From the NCBI GenBank assembly GCA_014801735.1, contig JAAVDO010000005.1, positions 22,370 to 86,369 of the forward strand: a stretch of 64,000 bases of DNA. Direction: 5' to 3'. The notes under the pieces were generated by a model. It did not search any database, was not told the DNA's origin, and saw only the letters and a program-made list of their open reading frames with translations. This DNA is from Bacteroides sp. (GTDB lineage Bacteria > Bacteroidota > Bacteroidia > Bacteroidales > Muribaculaceae). The position numbers and the translations under genes are program-made. Below, one piece after another: positions 16,329 to 25,692 of this stretch; position 1 is the first letter of the stretch; the number at the start of each line of letters is the position of its first letter.

Positions 16329-18659
16329 ATGCATACGAAAGTGGCAAATGAATTTGCTTCGGCAATAAGCCGAGAGATGAACCTTGGTCCGAGACAGGCG
16401 GGCGCAATTGTCAAGATGTTAGACGAGGGTACTCCAATCCCATATATTGCGAGATATAGGAAAGAACAGTCTGGATCGATTGATGAAGCAACACTCGAAG
16501 CGGTAAAAAAGCGGCTGAAATCATTGGTTGTTCTTGATGAACAGAGGAAAGCGATTTTTGAGGAGCTTGGATTGTCGGAAGATTCAGATGAGTCAATAGT
16601 TACCTCCATACTTGCCGCAGAGGATATGAATGAGTTGTCCGATCTGTATGTGCAATATAAGTCGATCCAGAAATCTGATCCCTTTAATGTCGCGGCACTG
16701 AAAATACTTTCCGACCAACCATCGTCGGTAACAATTCAGGAGATTGTAGAACCTCTTGCAGGTGTAACGGATCAATATGAAGGACAAATCAGGTCTACCA
16801 GAGGATTTCAGTGTGATTCTGTAAGAGGGTTACGCGGTGAATCATTGAAGGCTGCAAAATATCTGCTTCGTGCATTAGCAGGACTGATCGGGGCATCGTC
16901 GAAAGCCAGAAAACTTGTGAGGCAGCGCTTTAACCGGCAATCATATATAATCACTCGCCTTGCCGATAATAAAATGATGAACAGTGTGGAAGCAGCTCCA
17001 TACCATTCATTGTTCGGTCATAGTGAATCTCTGCGGGTATGCAGTCCACAAAGAGCTTTGCTTATAAAGCGGGGAATGGAGAGCGGAATACTTGATGTAA
17101 CAGTCGACGTGTCTATATCAGATTCAGAGGCATCAAAAGATCTGAAGGGCCGTCTGACAAGAATGTTTGTCAGGACTTCATTGTCGAAAGATGTTGCAGC
17201 TCTTGTCACTGATGCTATTGAGATTGCTTACGAAACGATTCTTCATCCTAATATAAGTGAAGAACTGCTGAAATCGACGTGGGAAAAAGCTGAAGAGGCT
17301 ATTATTGAGCTTATGGCTGATAATCTGAGGTCGAAGCTCATGTCACGACCACTTGTTCCAATGCGCAGAGTAATGGGAGTATATCCGGAATCAGGAGATC
17401 TCGCACATGTCGTGTGCCTTGAACCGATCGGCAATTATTCTGATGCAGCTGTTATTGCCGTAGCAAGTCTTCGTCCGATAAGCGATCCATATGGTTCGGT
17501 CGAACATCTTGGATTTCTGTTAGATCGAAATCAGATAGATACAGTGGCGGTTGCAGAACTGCCAGGGGCGAAGACATTTGAGAATATGGTGAGGAATCTC
17601 GGGTTACCTCGGCCTGTGGATGTCCATTTGATTAATTCGCGAATGTGTGATCTGGTTGCCGATGCAGATCTTAACGCAGATCCATCGCTTGCTTCATCAA
17701 CTGATGCAATTTTTTCGCGTCCTGTCGCAACAGGGCGAATCCTTCTTGATCCACTTGTTCAATACGTTAAAGTCTCGCCTGAATATTTAGTAGATCCTGC
17801 ACTCCATCCTGAAGAGGTTGATCAGATAGCCCTGAAAGATCGATTGAACGAGATAATGGTAGGATGTGTTTGTGCTGTCGGTCCAGATCCAAACTATGCA
17901 TCTGCCGAAATGCTTCGGCTTGTTCCTGGGATAAGTCAGAAACTGGCGGAAAATATCATTGATTACAGATTGACGCATAATGGGTTTGCCGTTCGTGAAG
18001 ATTTGCTAAACGTCGCGAGAATGGGTGCAAAAGCATATATGCTCTCAGCCGGCTTCCTAAGGATTGGCGGCGCGACTAATCCTTTGGATCAGACATTTGT
18101 GCATCCTGAAAGATATGAGGCTGTTGAAGGGATCGCAAAAGATATGGGTGTAACTACTGAAAGACTTGCCCATAACTCTCAGATTCAGAACTCTCTGGCC
18201 CAACTTATCCCGACTTATGCGAACCGCAAGCTCAACGCCGCTACTCTAAAATTTATAATTGAGTCGCTAAGGACAGGCGGAGAGGATATAAGAGTGCTTT
18301 CGTCATCACAAAGTGGTTCACAGTTGCAGGTAAGACCTATGGAAACTCACAGAGTTGCCGGTGGGCAAAACGGGAACCAATCGGGCCAACAAGCTTCTAT
18401 TGATCCGGATTTTATTGCAACACTTCATATCGGTCAGGTGATTGACGGTAGAGTGAGTCATCTGGCACCGTATGGAGCTTTTGTAAATATCGGACACAAT
18501 ACGAGCGGGTTGCTACATGTGTCGCAGATGTCTGACGATTTTGTGTCGTCTCCAACCGAAATGTTGCGGTCTGGACAGTCATTACGTGTAAAAATACTTG
18601 ATATAGATCCTCGTTTGTTACGAATTGCGCTGACTCTTAAGGGAATTTCACAAGAATAA
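16329..18659 (+). CDS. Divergent Tex-family RNA-binding protein
   Basis: A 776-residue protein with Tex architecture: N-terminal helical region with the family signature IPYIARYRKEQSGSIDE (about 37-53), an RNase H-like YqgF region (about 340-460), helix-hairpin-helix repeats (LVPGISQKLAENIIDYR) and a C-terminal S1 domain (about 700-772, VIDGRVSHLAPYGAFVNIG). It departs from canonical Tex in the YqgF region: the usual LGLDPGFRTG reads VVCLEPIGNYSDA, and the GVGQYQHDV element is not recognisable. It may be a second, specialised Tex rather than the housekeeping copy. It lies 22 nt after the phosphoesterase. Confidence 0.82.
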   Translation: MHTKVANEFASAISREMNLGPRQAGAIVKMLDEGTPIPYIARYRKEQSGSIDEATLEAVKKRLKSLVVLDEQRKAIFEELGLSEDSDESIVTSILAAEDMNELSDLYVQYKSIQKSDPFNVAALKILSDQPSSVTIQEIVEPLAGVTDQYEGQIRSTRGFQCDSVRGLRGESLKAAKYLLRALAGLIGASSKARKLVRQRFNRQSYIITRLADNKMMNSVEAAPYHSLFGHSESLRVCSPQRALLIKRGMESGILDVTVDVSISDSEASKDLKGRLTRMFVRTSLSKDVAALVTDAIEIAYETILHPNISEELLKSTWEKAEEAIIELMADNLRSKLMSRPLVPMRRVMGVYPESGDLAHVVCLEPIGNYSDAAVIAVASLRPISDPYGSVEHLGFLLDRNQIDTVAVAELPGAKTFENMVRNLGLPRPVDVHLINSRMCDLVADADLNADPSLASSTDAIFSRPVATGRILLDPLVQYVKVSPEYLVDPALHPEEVDQIALKDRLNEIMVGCVCAVGPDPNYASAEMLRLVPGISQKLAENIIDYRLTHNGFAVREDLLNVARMGAKAYMLSAGFLRIGGATNPLDQTFVHPERYEAVEGIAKDMGVTTERLAHNSQIQNSLAQLIPTYANRKLNAATLKFIIESLRTGGEDIRVLSSSQSGSQLQVRPMETHRVAGGQNGNQSGQQASIDPDFIATLHIGQVIDGRVSHLAPYGAFVNIGHNTSGLLHVSQMSDDFVSSPTEMLRSGQSLRVKILDIDPRLLRIALTLKGISQE

Positions 18660-18670
18660 CCATATAAATT

Positions 18671-19636
18671 ATGAAACGGTTTCTCTATGTTTTATTGATC
18701 ATACTGATTACACTTCCGGCTGAAGAGCTATTCGGACTGTATTCAGTCACGCCTGCACTCGCTTTGCTTATTGGACTTGCATTCGCCCTGACAATAGGTT
18801 GTCCGGCACCGAAGTTCAATAAAAAGACTTCGAAGTATCTTCTGCAGGCATCAGTTGTCGGTTTAGGATTTGGAATGAACCTCATCGAATCGCTGAAATC
18901 CGGATCTGAGGGTATGCTATTCACTATAGTTTCTGTAGTAGGAGTAATGGTAATAGGCACTTGGCTGGGTAGTAAACTTTCGATAAATTCCCGCACGTCG
19001 TGGCTAATTTCATCGGGAACAGCAATTTGCGGAGGCTCAGCTATTGCGGCAGTAGGACCTGTTGTTAAGGCTAACGATCATCAGATGGCAGTGTCGCTCG
19101 GCGTGATTTTCATTCTCAACTCGCTTGGTCTACTAATATTTCCGCCTTTAGGACATTTCTTTGATATGTCACAACAGCAATTTGGCACATGGGCAGCTAT
19201 AGCAATACACGATACATCGTCGGTTGTTGGGGCCGGCGACGCTTATGGCCCCGAAGCTTTGAAACTTGCCACTCTTATTAAGCTGACACGAGCCCTTTGG
19301 ATTATTCCGCTGGCTTTTTTCACAATGTTCTGGTTTAGAAAAGAACATAAGGCAGAAGCAGGATCTGGAAAGAATAAGGTTTCGATTCCCTGGTTCATAT
19401 TCTTGTTTGTACTTGCTATGACTATCAATACATATCTACCTCTACCTGAGACGCTGACTAAGATTCTTGTCCTGATAGCAAAGCGCGGTCTTGTTCTTAC
19501 TCTTTTCCTGATAGGTTGCTCGCTGTCGATCAAAACCATCAAGGCTGTAGGAATCAAACCCATGGTTCAGGCTGTATTGCTTTGGATAGTTATTGGTGTC
19601 AGTTCATTTTTCGTAGTGATAAATACAATAGAATGA
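18671..19636 (+). CDS. YeiH/UPF0324-family membrane protein, putative sulfate exporter type
   Basis: A 321-residue polytopic protein with about ten hydrophobic segments. The family signatures SSGTAICGGSAIAAVGPV and AIAIHDTSSVVGAGDAYG are present. Its transport substrate is not established; the sulfate-exporter name comes from family annotation only. It starts 11 nt after the Tex-like gene and is followed 10 nt later by comEC. Confidence 0.82.
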   Translation: MKRFLYVLLIILITLPAEELFGLYSVTPALALLIGLAFALTIGCPAPKFNKKTSKYLLQASVVGLGFGMNLIESLKSGSEGMLFTIVSVVGVMVIGTWLGSKLSINSRTSWLISSGTAICGGSAIAAVGPVVKANDHQMAVSLGVIFILNSLGLLIFPPLGHFFDMSQQQFGTWAAIAIHDTSSVVGAGDAYGPEALKLATLIKLTRALWIIPLAFFTMFWFRKEHKAEAGSGKNKVSIPWFIFLFVLAMTINTYLPLPETLTKILVLIAKRGLVLTLFLIGCSLSIKTIKAVGIKPMVQAVLLWIVIGVSSFFVVINTIE

Positions 19637-19646
19637 CCGAAAGCTG

Positions 19647-21608
19647 ATGATTTTCCCTCCTCCCTCGGCTCCTATGATACCTGTAGCCGCAGCATTTGCG
19701 CTTGGCATTGCTGCGGCTATACTTATCGGCTTGCCCGGTGCACTAATTATTGCTGGGGGATTGACGGTGATATGTCTTGTGTTGAAAAAGAGGTATATAG
19801 TGGTATTGGGAGTGATAATGGCCTCGGGAACCTGCCAATGGTTTCTGAATGAGCCTCGGGATAATATAAAGCGTTCTGAATATCAGGTTTATTCCGGAAC
19901 AGTCGTGAATATTAAAGATGTCGTTAGTTCTCGAATAGTGACATTACGGATAGACTCTGCATGCTATAGCCCGATCAGCGCAACCAAGGCTGACATAATC
20001 ATACCATCTTATAATCCTGAAATACATGTAGGAGACAGAATTGGATTCGGTGGATCCCTCACCCCTATAGAAGTTCAGACAGATCTTCCGGATGAGATTT
20101 CAGCCTCCGAATTTAGTTTAAAGAAAGGAATTCTGCGGTCAGGGGTGGTTTTAACTGATTCGATACACTATGTTATTGAAGAAAGTGGTATTCTTAATGA
20201 TATTAGAAGATGGAATCTGAAACTTACTGATTGTTTGATGGGGAGTAATCTCAGTGATCCGTCAAAAGATTTTTTTGCAGCAATACTACTTGGTGATGAT
20301 ACACTGCTCAATCGCGACCTAAAAGATGTATTATCTACAGCCGGACTTGCTCATATTATTGCACTGAGCGGTCTGCATGTGGCGGTCATAGCATTTTTCG
20401 CCGGAATAATTCTGTTGCCATTAAGACTAATTAGATCGCGATGGATCTTTGCAATGGCTTTAGTAATTTCTTTCTGGCTTTTTGCAATTATGACGGGTAT
20501 GGCAGCGTCTGTTATAAGATCCACAATTATGGCGTCGGTTCTTGCATTAGGAGTGGTGTTGCAAAGAAAGACAGTCCCTGCTAATTCTCTGGCTTTGGCT
20601 GCATTTGTGATTCTCTTGTTCAAGCCTTCGGAACTGATTGAACCAGGCTTTCAGATGTCATTTGCAAGTGTTGCCGGGATACTGATGTTTTATAATCACT
20701 TATGCTTTGGAGAGAATGGGTGCAGAATTGTGCGTGGTATAGGTTCTTTAACTGCTCTTTCCTTGTCTGCCGTGTTAGGATCCAGCATTTGTGTTGCCTT
20801 TTATTTCCACAGTGTGCCGCTTATGTTTCTACCTGACAATATACTCGTGGTACCGATTCTTCTGCCGCTGGCTATGGGAACCGGAGTTATTTCACTCGTT
20901 ATAAGTGCGACAGACCATGATCTTCCTTCATGGCTGGCAATGACGGCTGACGCAATTACAGATCTGATAAACCGTGTAGCCGCATTGGTTAGCCAGATGC
21001 CGTATGGTGTTTTAGATACCGGAGAATTAGGTGCCGGGGCTGTATTGTCGGGAGTTACATTATTGTTGTTATTCAGACTGTGGCTCCAAAAGAAAAAACA
21101 CATCTGGTTGGGGTGTATCGGGTTGATGTTGATATGCCTTTTTGTTTCATGCGAAGAACTTTCTTTGCCTAAGACAGGAACCGAAATATATTTTGTAAAT
21201 CAGAATTCTAGGTCAACTGAGATAGTTTTAAGAGCAGATAGGCAGCTATTAGTGATGTCGTCAGCACTTGACGGGGATACGGCAAAGATTGCTGAAAGCA
21301 TGAGGATAAGATATGGTCGGTATATGAGGAGAAGAGGCATAAAAGAGCTTAGAATGATACCGAGACAATATGAATCGAAAGAAGTTGTACGTAATGGCGC
21401 CTATATGAATGCTCGAGGGATTAATCTTGTGGTAATAGGAAGGAACAGTGAAGATGTTATAGAACGGTTCAAAGGTGTTCCGCTTAATTATGTAGTGATA
21501 GAACCTACTTTTAGGGGTGACAAAGCTGATATGGCAGCAAGAATGAGGTGTGACAGTATCATTGATCTAAAGGAAAAGAGAGAAGAACAAAGGAGAGTGG
21601 AGCGATGA
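19647..21608 (+). CDS. comEC: ComEC/Rec2-family DNA-uptake channel protein
   Basis: A 653-residue membrane protein. An N-terminal soluble DUF4131-like region (about 70-190) is followed by the Competence membrane domain (about 205-500) with the signature AGLAHIIALSGLHVAVIA. The C-terminal third should be a metallo-beta-lactamase-like domain, but no Zn-binding HxHxDH is seen; it appears remodelled. Its 3' end overlaps the convergent folK-like gene by 42 nt. The role in DNA uptake is inferred from the family. Confidence 0.83.
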   Translation: MIFPPPSAPMIPVAAAFALGIAAAILIGLPGALIIAGGLTVICLVLKKRYIVVLGVIMASGTCQWFLNEPRDNIKRSEYQVYSGTVVNIKDVVSSRIVTLRIDSACYSPISATKADIIIPSYNPEIHVGDRIGFGGSLTPIEVQTDLPDEISASEFSLKKGILRSGVVLTDSIHYVIEESGILNDIRRWNLKLTDCLMGSNLSDPSKDFFAAILLGDDTLLNRDLKDVLSTAGLAHIIALSGLHVAVIAFFAGIILLPLRLIRSRWIFAMALVISFWLFAIMTGMAASVIRSTIMASVLALGVVLQRKTVPANSLALAAFVILLFKPSELIEPGFQMSFASVAGILMFYNHLCFGENGCRIVRGIGSLTALSLSAVLGSSICVAFYFHSVPLMFLPDNILVVPILLPLAMGTGVISLVISATDHDLPSWLAMTADAITDLINRVAALVSQMPYGVLDTGELGAGAVLSGVTLLLLFRLWLQKKKHIWLGCIGLMLICLFVSCEELSLPKTGTEIYFVNQNSRSTEIVLRADRQLLVMSSALDGDTAKIAESMRIRYGRYMRRRGIKELRMIPRQYESKEVVRNGAYMNARGINLVVIGRNSEDVIERFKGVPLNYVVIEPTFRGDKADMAARMRCDSIIDLKEKREEQRRVER

Positions 21609-22025
21609 ACTAAGAAGATATCCGGAGAGAATAATCTTGAGGATGGGTATACGACAATATGTGCGCGGTAGTTCCCTGGCACGCATCACCGTAGCTCCGG
21701 CGGCCACAAGGTCAATGTCGAGTGAAACCTGAAATTTTCTTCTGTCTCGACCGAAGAGTTCTTCGATACGTTTAGTGATCCGAATTATTTCGTCAGTTGT
21801 AAAGATTGGAGGTACGACTGAGTATATCAAAGCATTGGAATAGGTCGGAACAGGCATGAGAGCTCCTATTGCAGAGAAAGCTGGAGTAGAAGGAAGGAAT
21901 TCTTCTGTTATGGACGAAGATAATGGCAGGTCGTCGTGCAGAACCCTGATCCCTTGAGATATAAGAGCTGCCTGATTCCCATTGCATGTATCATGGTTCG
22001 AACCGAACGAGAAAATGAGATCCAT
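21567..22025 (-). CDS. folK: Putative 6-hydroxymethyl-dihydropterin pyrophosphokinase
   Basis: A 152-residue protein with HPPK-type elements: FSFGSNH at the N-terminus, a YSNALIY segment, and FQVSLDIDLVA matching the family's terminal Asp-rich motif. In folate synthesis it would transfer pyrophosphate from ATP to the pterin. Similarity is weaker than for most genes here. The gene starts 9 nt after aroE on the minus strand and overlaps the end of comEC. Confidence 0.62.
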   Translation of the reverse strand: MDLIFSFGSNHDTCNGNQAALISQGIRVLHDDLPLSSSITEEFLPSTPAFSAIGALMPVPTYSNALIYSVVPPIFTTDEIIRITKRIEELFGRDRRKFQVSLDIDLVAAGATVMRARELPRTYCRIPILKIILSGYLLSSSLHSPLFFSLFL

Positions 22026-22034
22026 AATCAGGGG

Positions 22035-22799
22035 TCAGTTTTGATTCCAGATCTGCCATGATGCAAGCGCCTGACCGATCAACATAGCACGTCCACTGCA
22101 AACTTGAGCACCTAAAGATTGTCCACGCTTCATAAACTCTGTCGGATCCGGATTATATACCAAATCGTAAAGTAAATGATGAGAGGTCAACTGACTGTAA
22201 GGGATGTCCGGCGCAGAATCTATATCGGGCCACATGCCGAGCGGAGTGCAGTTTACAATGACTCCGTATTCACGGAGTATAGAGGGTTCGCCGTTTAAAT
22301 CGGCATACGTGATGTTATTATCGGAGTTCCTTCGACTGACTATGACAACCTCGAAACCAAGACGGCGCATTCCGACACATATTGCAAGGGATGCACCACC
22401 GGTACCCAGAATTAAGGCTTTCTTGGGCATGTTTGGTTTAAGAAGTGGCCTTATAGAATCAGTGAAACCAATGATATCAGTGTTGAAACCGCATAGATGC
22501 AGCCCGTCAGTATCACGATTGATCCGTATGGTATTGACAGCTCCAATTTCTGCAGCAAGCGGGTCGATGCTATCAAGAAAAGGCAGAACATCTTTCTTGA
22601 AAGGAATAGTCACATTGAGACCACGCAGTTCGGGATGACCAAGAATTGTACTAAGAAGACCTTTTTCAGGATCCTCCACAGATTGCATCTCGAAATTTGA
22701 ATAAGAGGCATCAATATTTTCGGTCCTGAATTTCTCTGTAAAAAAGTTCTTTGAGAAAGAATGGCCAAGTTTTTTGCCAACCAATCCGTATTCGATCAT
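22035..22799 (-). CDS. aroE: Shikimate dehydrogenase
   Basis: A 254-residue cytoplasmic NADP-linked reductase of the shikimate pathway. Motifs: GHSFSKNFF for substrate binding, NVTIPFKK with the catalytic Lys, GFNTDIIGF with the catalytic Asp, and LGTGGASLA as the dinucleotide loop. Length fits the family. It sits 16 nt downstream of the MurU-like gene and 9 nt upstream of folK. Confidence 0.93.
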   Translation of the reverse strand: MIEYGLVGKKLGHSFSKNFFTEKFRTENIDASYSNFEMQSVEDPEKGLLSTILGHPELRGLNVTIPFKKDVLPFLDSIDPLAAEIGAVNTIRINRDTDGLHLCGFNTDIIGFTDSIRPLLKPNMPKKALILGTGGASLAICVGMRRLGFEVVIVSRRNSDNNITYADLNGEPSILREYGVIVNCTPLGMWPDIDSAPDIPYSQLTSHHLLYDLVYNPDPTEFMKRGQSLGAQVCSGRAMLIGQALASWQIWNQN

Positions 22800-22815
22800 A
22801 GTAGTGTTGTGGATA

Positions 22816-23568
22816 TTATTGAGTCAAGGAGTTATATACTTCCGGTTTGCCGATATCGACCCAGGAGTATCTGTCGAGAGAGATAAATCCTTTGATGCAG
22901 GCGTTAGAGCAGGCCTCAATATAAAAATTGATAATATTGAAAGGAGTTAACGGCTGTCGGTAGGAAATTAGCGTATCAATGAATTTTCCTCTGACAGCAT
23001 GTATGCCGGCGAATGCCGCTTCACAGATCGTTGAATCAAGTTTTAGGTCAAGAAATGGTGAGCGCGTTTCCATCGATGCAGAATCGAGCCAACCGACCAT
23101 CCGCATATCTTCACAATTGAAAAGAAGTTTTCTTCGGGTGACCCTAAGTGGGTTAACGAGCAGGATTGCATCAGCCAGGGAAGATTGCATGTGATCAACA
23201 AGGGCTGAGATATTAAAATCAGTCAATATATCGGCGTTGACGATTACGACGAGTTCGTTCTTATCAGAAATATCGAGAAGAGATAATGCACGAGCTATTC
23301 CTCCACCTGTATCAAGCAATAGCGGCCGCTCATCACTGACTATCAGAGATGTACTCACCTTGCTACGGATTGAATTGACGAAGGCATGAATCATGTCGGC
23401 ATGATGATATGCCGTTATGGCAATCTTATCGACACCAGTAGCTGTCAATATCTCTATCCAGCGTTCGAGCATAGGCTTCCCGTTGACTGGTAATAGTGCT
23501 TTAGGGCAGGAGTCAGTAAGTGGTCGCAACCTTGTGCCAAGTCCGGCGGCAAGAATAATAGCTTTCAT
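22816..23568 (-). CDS. MurU-like sugar-1-phosphate nucleotidyltransferase
   Basis: A 250-residue nucleotidyltransferase with the signature LAAGLGTRLRPLTDSCPKAL, an INVADILTDF-like metal-binding Asp region (VNADILTDF) and a C-terminal VDIGKPE. The size and its coupling to an AmgK-like kinase (4-nt overlap, ATGA) point to MurNAc-1-phosphate uridylyltransferase activity of the cell-wall recycling shunt; other sugars cannot be excluded. Confidence 0.78.
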   Translation of the reverse strand: MKAIILAAGLGTRLRPLTDSCPKALLPVNGKPMLERWIEILTATGVDKIAITAYHHADMIHAFVNSIRSKVSTSLIVSDERPLLLDTGGGIARALSLLDISDKNELVVIVNADILTDFNISALVDHMQSSLADAILLVNPLRVTRRKLLFNCEDMRMVGWLDSASMETRSPFLDLKLDSTICEAAFAGIHAVRGKFIDTLISYRQPLTPFNIINFYIEACSNACIKGFISLDRYSWVDIGKPEVYNSLTQ

Positions 23569-25046
23569 ATTCCGTTGTTTTCAGGCGAAAGGATATATGA
23601 TATTCCCAAGTTTGTATGATTTACCGAAACCGGTATGTTGAATTCGCGATTGATCCGCTTGGCAAGTTGCTCGGCTCCAAATACAGAGCGATGACGACCG
23701 CCGGTACATCCGAACGCTACAGATAAGGAATCAAATCCGCGTTCAAGATAGCGCTTAACCGCTTTTGATACTAAATCGTAAGCCCTATCAACAAGAGCCG
23801 GCATTTCACCATCGTTCATTAGGAATGTAATGACCTCGGGATCACGACCCGTGAGATGACGGTATTCAGCGTAACGACCTGGATTGTGAGGAGCACGGCA
23901 GTCAAAAACAAACCCTCCGCCATGTTCAGAGCGATACCGTGGCATTCCACGTTTGTAACTGAAACTACAAACGTCAAGAAACAAACCGCTGTTTCCCAAT
24001 TCATGCGTACCACACCATGGGTGGTTCATAGCTTTGCCGATCACGTGCAAAAGATATTCGAGTGAAGGCGTTTCCTCGGCTCTGAGCATTTCTTCGAGGC
24101 GTTGTAGTGTCAGTGGAATCGGTTTAAGAAACGGCACTTTACCCTCGATAATACCACGCAAACCGTATGCACCCAGTACCTGTAACAGACGGCAGATGAC
24201 CATGAAACGAAGTGAACGACGGAACGCCGCTTCAGATGTCCCGGGAGCAAAGCGAAGCATCTCCCTGAAATATTCGGCGATCAATTCGTCGCGCACTGCT
24301 GCAGGAATGGCAGCGCGAGTCTGCCATAGAAGAGATGCAAGATCATAAGTCACAGGACCAAGGCGTCCGTGCTGGTAGTCAATCCAGTGAAGATTCATTT
24401 CCTCATCAAACATCACATTGCGCGACTGACAATCACGTAGAATAAATGCCCGGGGAACAGAAGAGTCGCCTATTGAGGTCATTCCGATAAGAGTTTCGAA
24501 ACAGTTATCAAGGCGATCCTCGTCGAGAGATATATCGAGAGGTTTAAGGAAGCAGTATTTAAAATAATTCAGATCGCGCATCAAGGCCCGAGCATCCATA
24601 GAGATAGGCGGAAGGCAACGAGATACATCCAGTCCCTGCGCCGTAAGGAACTGGATAGAGGGGAGTTCTGATACCGTTTTATGGAGAAGCGACATGATCT
24701 GTCCATTCCAATCTCCGTTTTCCCGACCCGCTTTAATGAGCTCATAAAGATTTACGCAGCCGACATCAGTCTGGAGATATGTTTTGAAGTCCCTACTTAT
24801 ACCCAGAATATCAGGAACCGGTAAGCCTTTCTCACGGATATGACGAGAAAGATAGATGAATGCTTTGTTTTCGCAAATATTATCACCGCATGTTCCTATA
24901 ATTGTAGCGTCGGTATTGAGAGTGATGCGATAGTAACGACGTCCTGACCCTCCCTCAGAAATGGATTCTATCCGGACAGGAGTGTATTGAAGACTGAGAC
25001 ATAAATCTCTCAGTGCTGTCTGATCGTTAGAAGAGTTTGTCTGCAT
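23565..25046 (-). CDS. AmgK-like sugar kinase fused to a RapZ C-terminal domain
   Basis: A 493-residue two-domain protein. Residues about 1-325 are an aminoglycoside-phosphotransferase-type kinase closest to AmgK (anomeric MurNAc/GlcNAc kinase): RDCQSRN (catalytic Asp205, Asn210) and WIDYQHGRLGPVTYDLASLL (metal Asp223). Residues about 350-493 match the C-terminal domain of RapZ, including SFSYKRGMP, FDCRAPHNP, LTGRD and GCTGGRHRS (446-454). In RapZ that domain senses glucosamine-6-phosphate. The basic tail used by RapZ for RNA binding is absent, and so is its N-terminal P-loop domain. The gene overlaps the MurU-like gene by 4 nt. The promoter is so close that the mRNA would be nearly leaderless. 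Confidence 0.85.
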   Translation of the reverse strand: MQTNSSNDQTALRDLCLSLQYTPVRIESISEGGSGRRYYRITLNTDATIIGTCGDNICENKAFIYLSRHIREKGLPVPDILGISRDFKTYLQTDVGCVNLYELIKAGRENGDWNGQIMSLLHKTVSELPSIQFLTAQGLDVSRCLPPISMDARALMRDLNYFKYCFLKPLDISLDEDRLDNCFETLIGMTSIGDSSVPRAFILRDCQSRNVMFDEEMNLHWIDYQHGRLGPVTYDLASLLWQTRAAIPAAVRDELIAEYFREMLRFAPGTSEAAFRRSLRFMVICRLLQVLGAYGLRGIIEGKVPFLKPIPLTLQRLEEMLRAEETPSLEYLLHVIGKAMNHPWCGTHELGNSGLFLDVCSFSYKRGMPRYRSEHGGGFVFDCRAPHNPGRYAEYRHLTGRDPEVITFLMNDGEMPALVDRAYDLVSKAVKRYLERGFDSLSVAFGCTGGRHRSVFGAEQLAKRINREFNIPVSVNHTNLGISYILSPENNGI

Positions 25047-25053
25047 GATGATG

Positions 25054-25084
25054 CAAACTTAACGAATTTTATTGAAAGCACAAA
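25054..25084 (-). promoter_or_regulatory. Promoter for kinase-RapZ gene, nearly leaderless
   Basis: On the minus strand TTTG (25084-25081), 19 nt, TAAGTTTG (25061-25054). The start codon begins at 25046, so the transcript should carry only a few nucleotides before the ATG. Confidence 0.7.
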
Positions 25085-25148
25085 GAAATACCTGAACAGG
25101 GTAATACCGTTAGGGGCAGGTGCGCACCTCAGGGGTTTCGATATGGAT

Positions 25149-25156
25149 TAACTTTG
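25149..25156 (+). promoter_or_regulatory. -7 box for small lipoprotein gene
   Basis: TAACTTTG followed by GCAG, 68 nt before the start codon at 25225. No good TTTG box at the usual spacing. Confidence 0.5.
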
Positions 25157-25224
25157 CAGCTGAGAAAAACATTTTTCTATCGTGAGGAGTTAAATATTCA
25201 GAAGTTATCAAGAAACAGAAAAAT

Positions 25225-25692
25225 ATGAAGAAGTTATATCTTTACATACTGTTAGCAGTGCTCAGCGCGGCTGGTATAAGCAGCTGCACAACAAGCGAAT
25301 GGGACAGTATGCCCGAGAAAATTCAAATCTTTATAGATAAGTATTTTAACTCGACAAATATTGAGAGTTTCAGTGAGTCGAACGGCCATTATGTAGTTGT
25401 GATCAGAAACGGATGCGCATTGACATTTGATTCTAACTACTCGTGGACAATTATTGACGGTAGGGGAGGAACATTACCACAATTATTGATCTCCGATCAG
25501 CTGCCTGAGAAGCTGTATAATTTTCTTTTCAATATGGAAATAACCAATCGGGTGTATGAACTTGATAAAACATCTACAAAGATCTCAGTAAAACTGACAG
25601 ATACATACGTAGAATATGACATCAGCAGTCAAACGGTCAGTTATCCGGACCGACCAGTCTCACCAGCTACTGAGACGGAGGTCAAGGAATAG
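25225..25692 (+). CDS. Small lipoprotein, PepSY-like (DUF2874-type)
   Basis: A 155-residue lipoprotein (lipobox ISSC, Cys21). After the signal, PEKIQIFIDKYFNSTNIESF resembles the repeat unit of Bacteroidota PepSY-like/DUF2874 periplasmic proteins. Function unknown. It is a single-gene unit facing the minus-strand run, with its last 11 nt overlapping the convergent gene. Confidence 0.7.
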   Translation: MKKLYLYILLAVLSAAGISSCTTSEWDSMPEKIQIFIDKYFNSTNIESFSESNGHYVVVIRNGCALTFDSNYSWTIIDGRGGTLPQLLISDQLPEKLYNFLFNMEITNRVYELDKTSTKISVKLTDTYVEYDISSQTVSYPDRPVSPATETEVKE

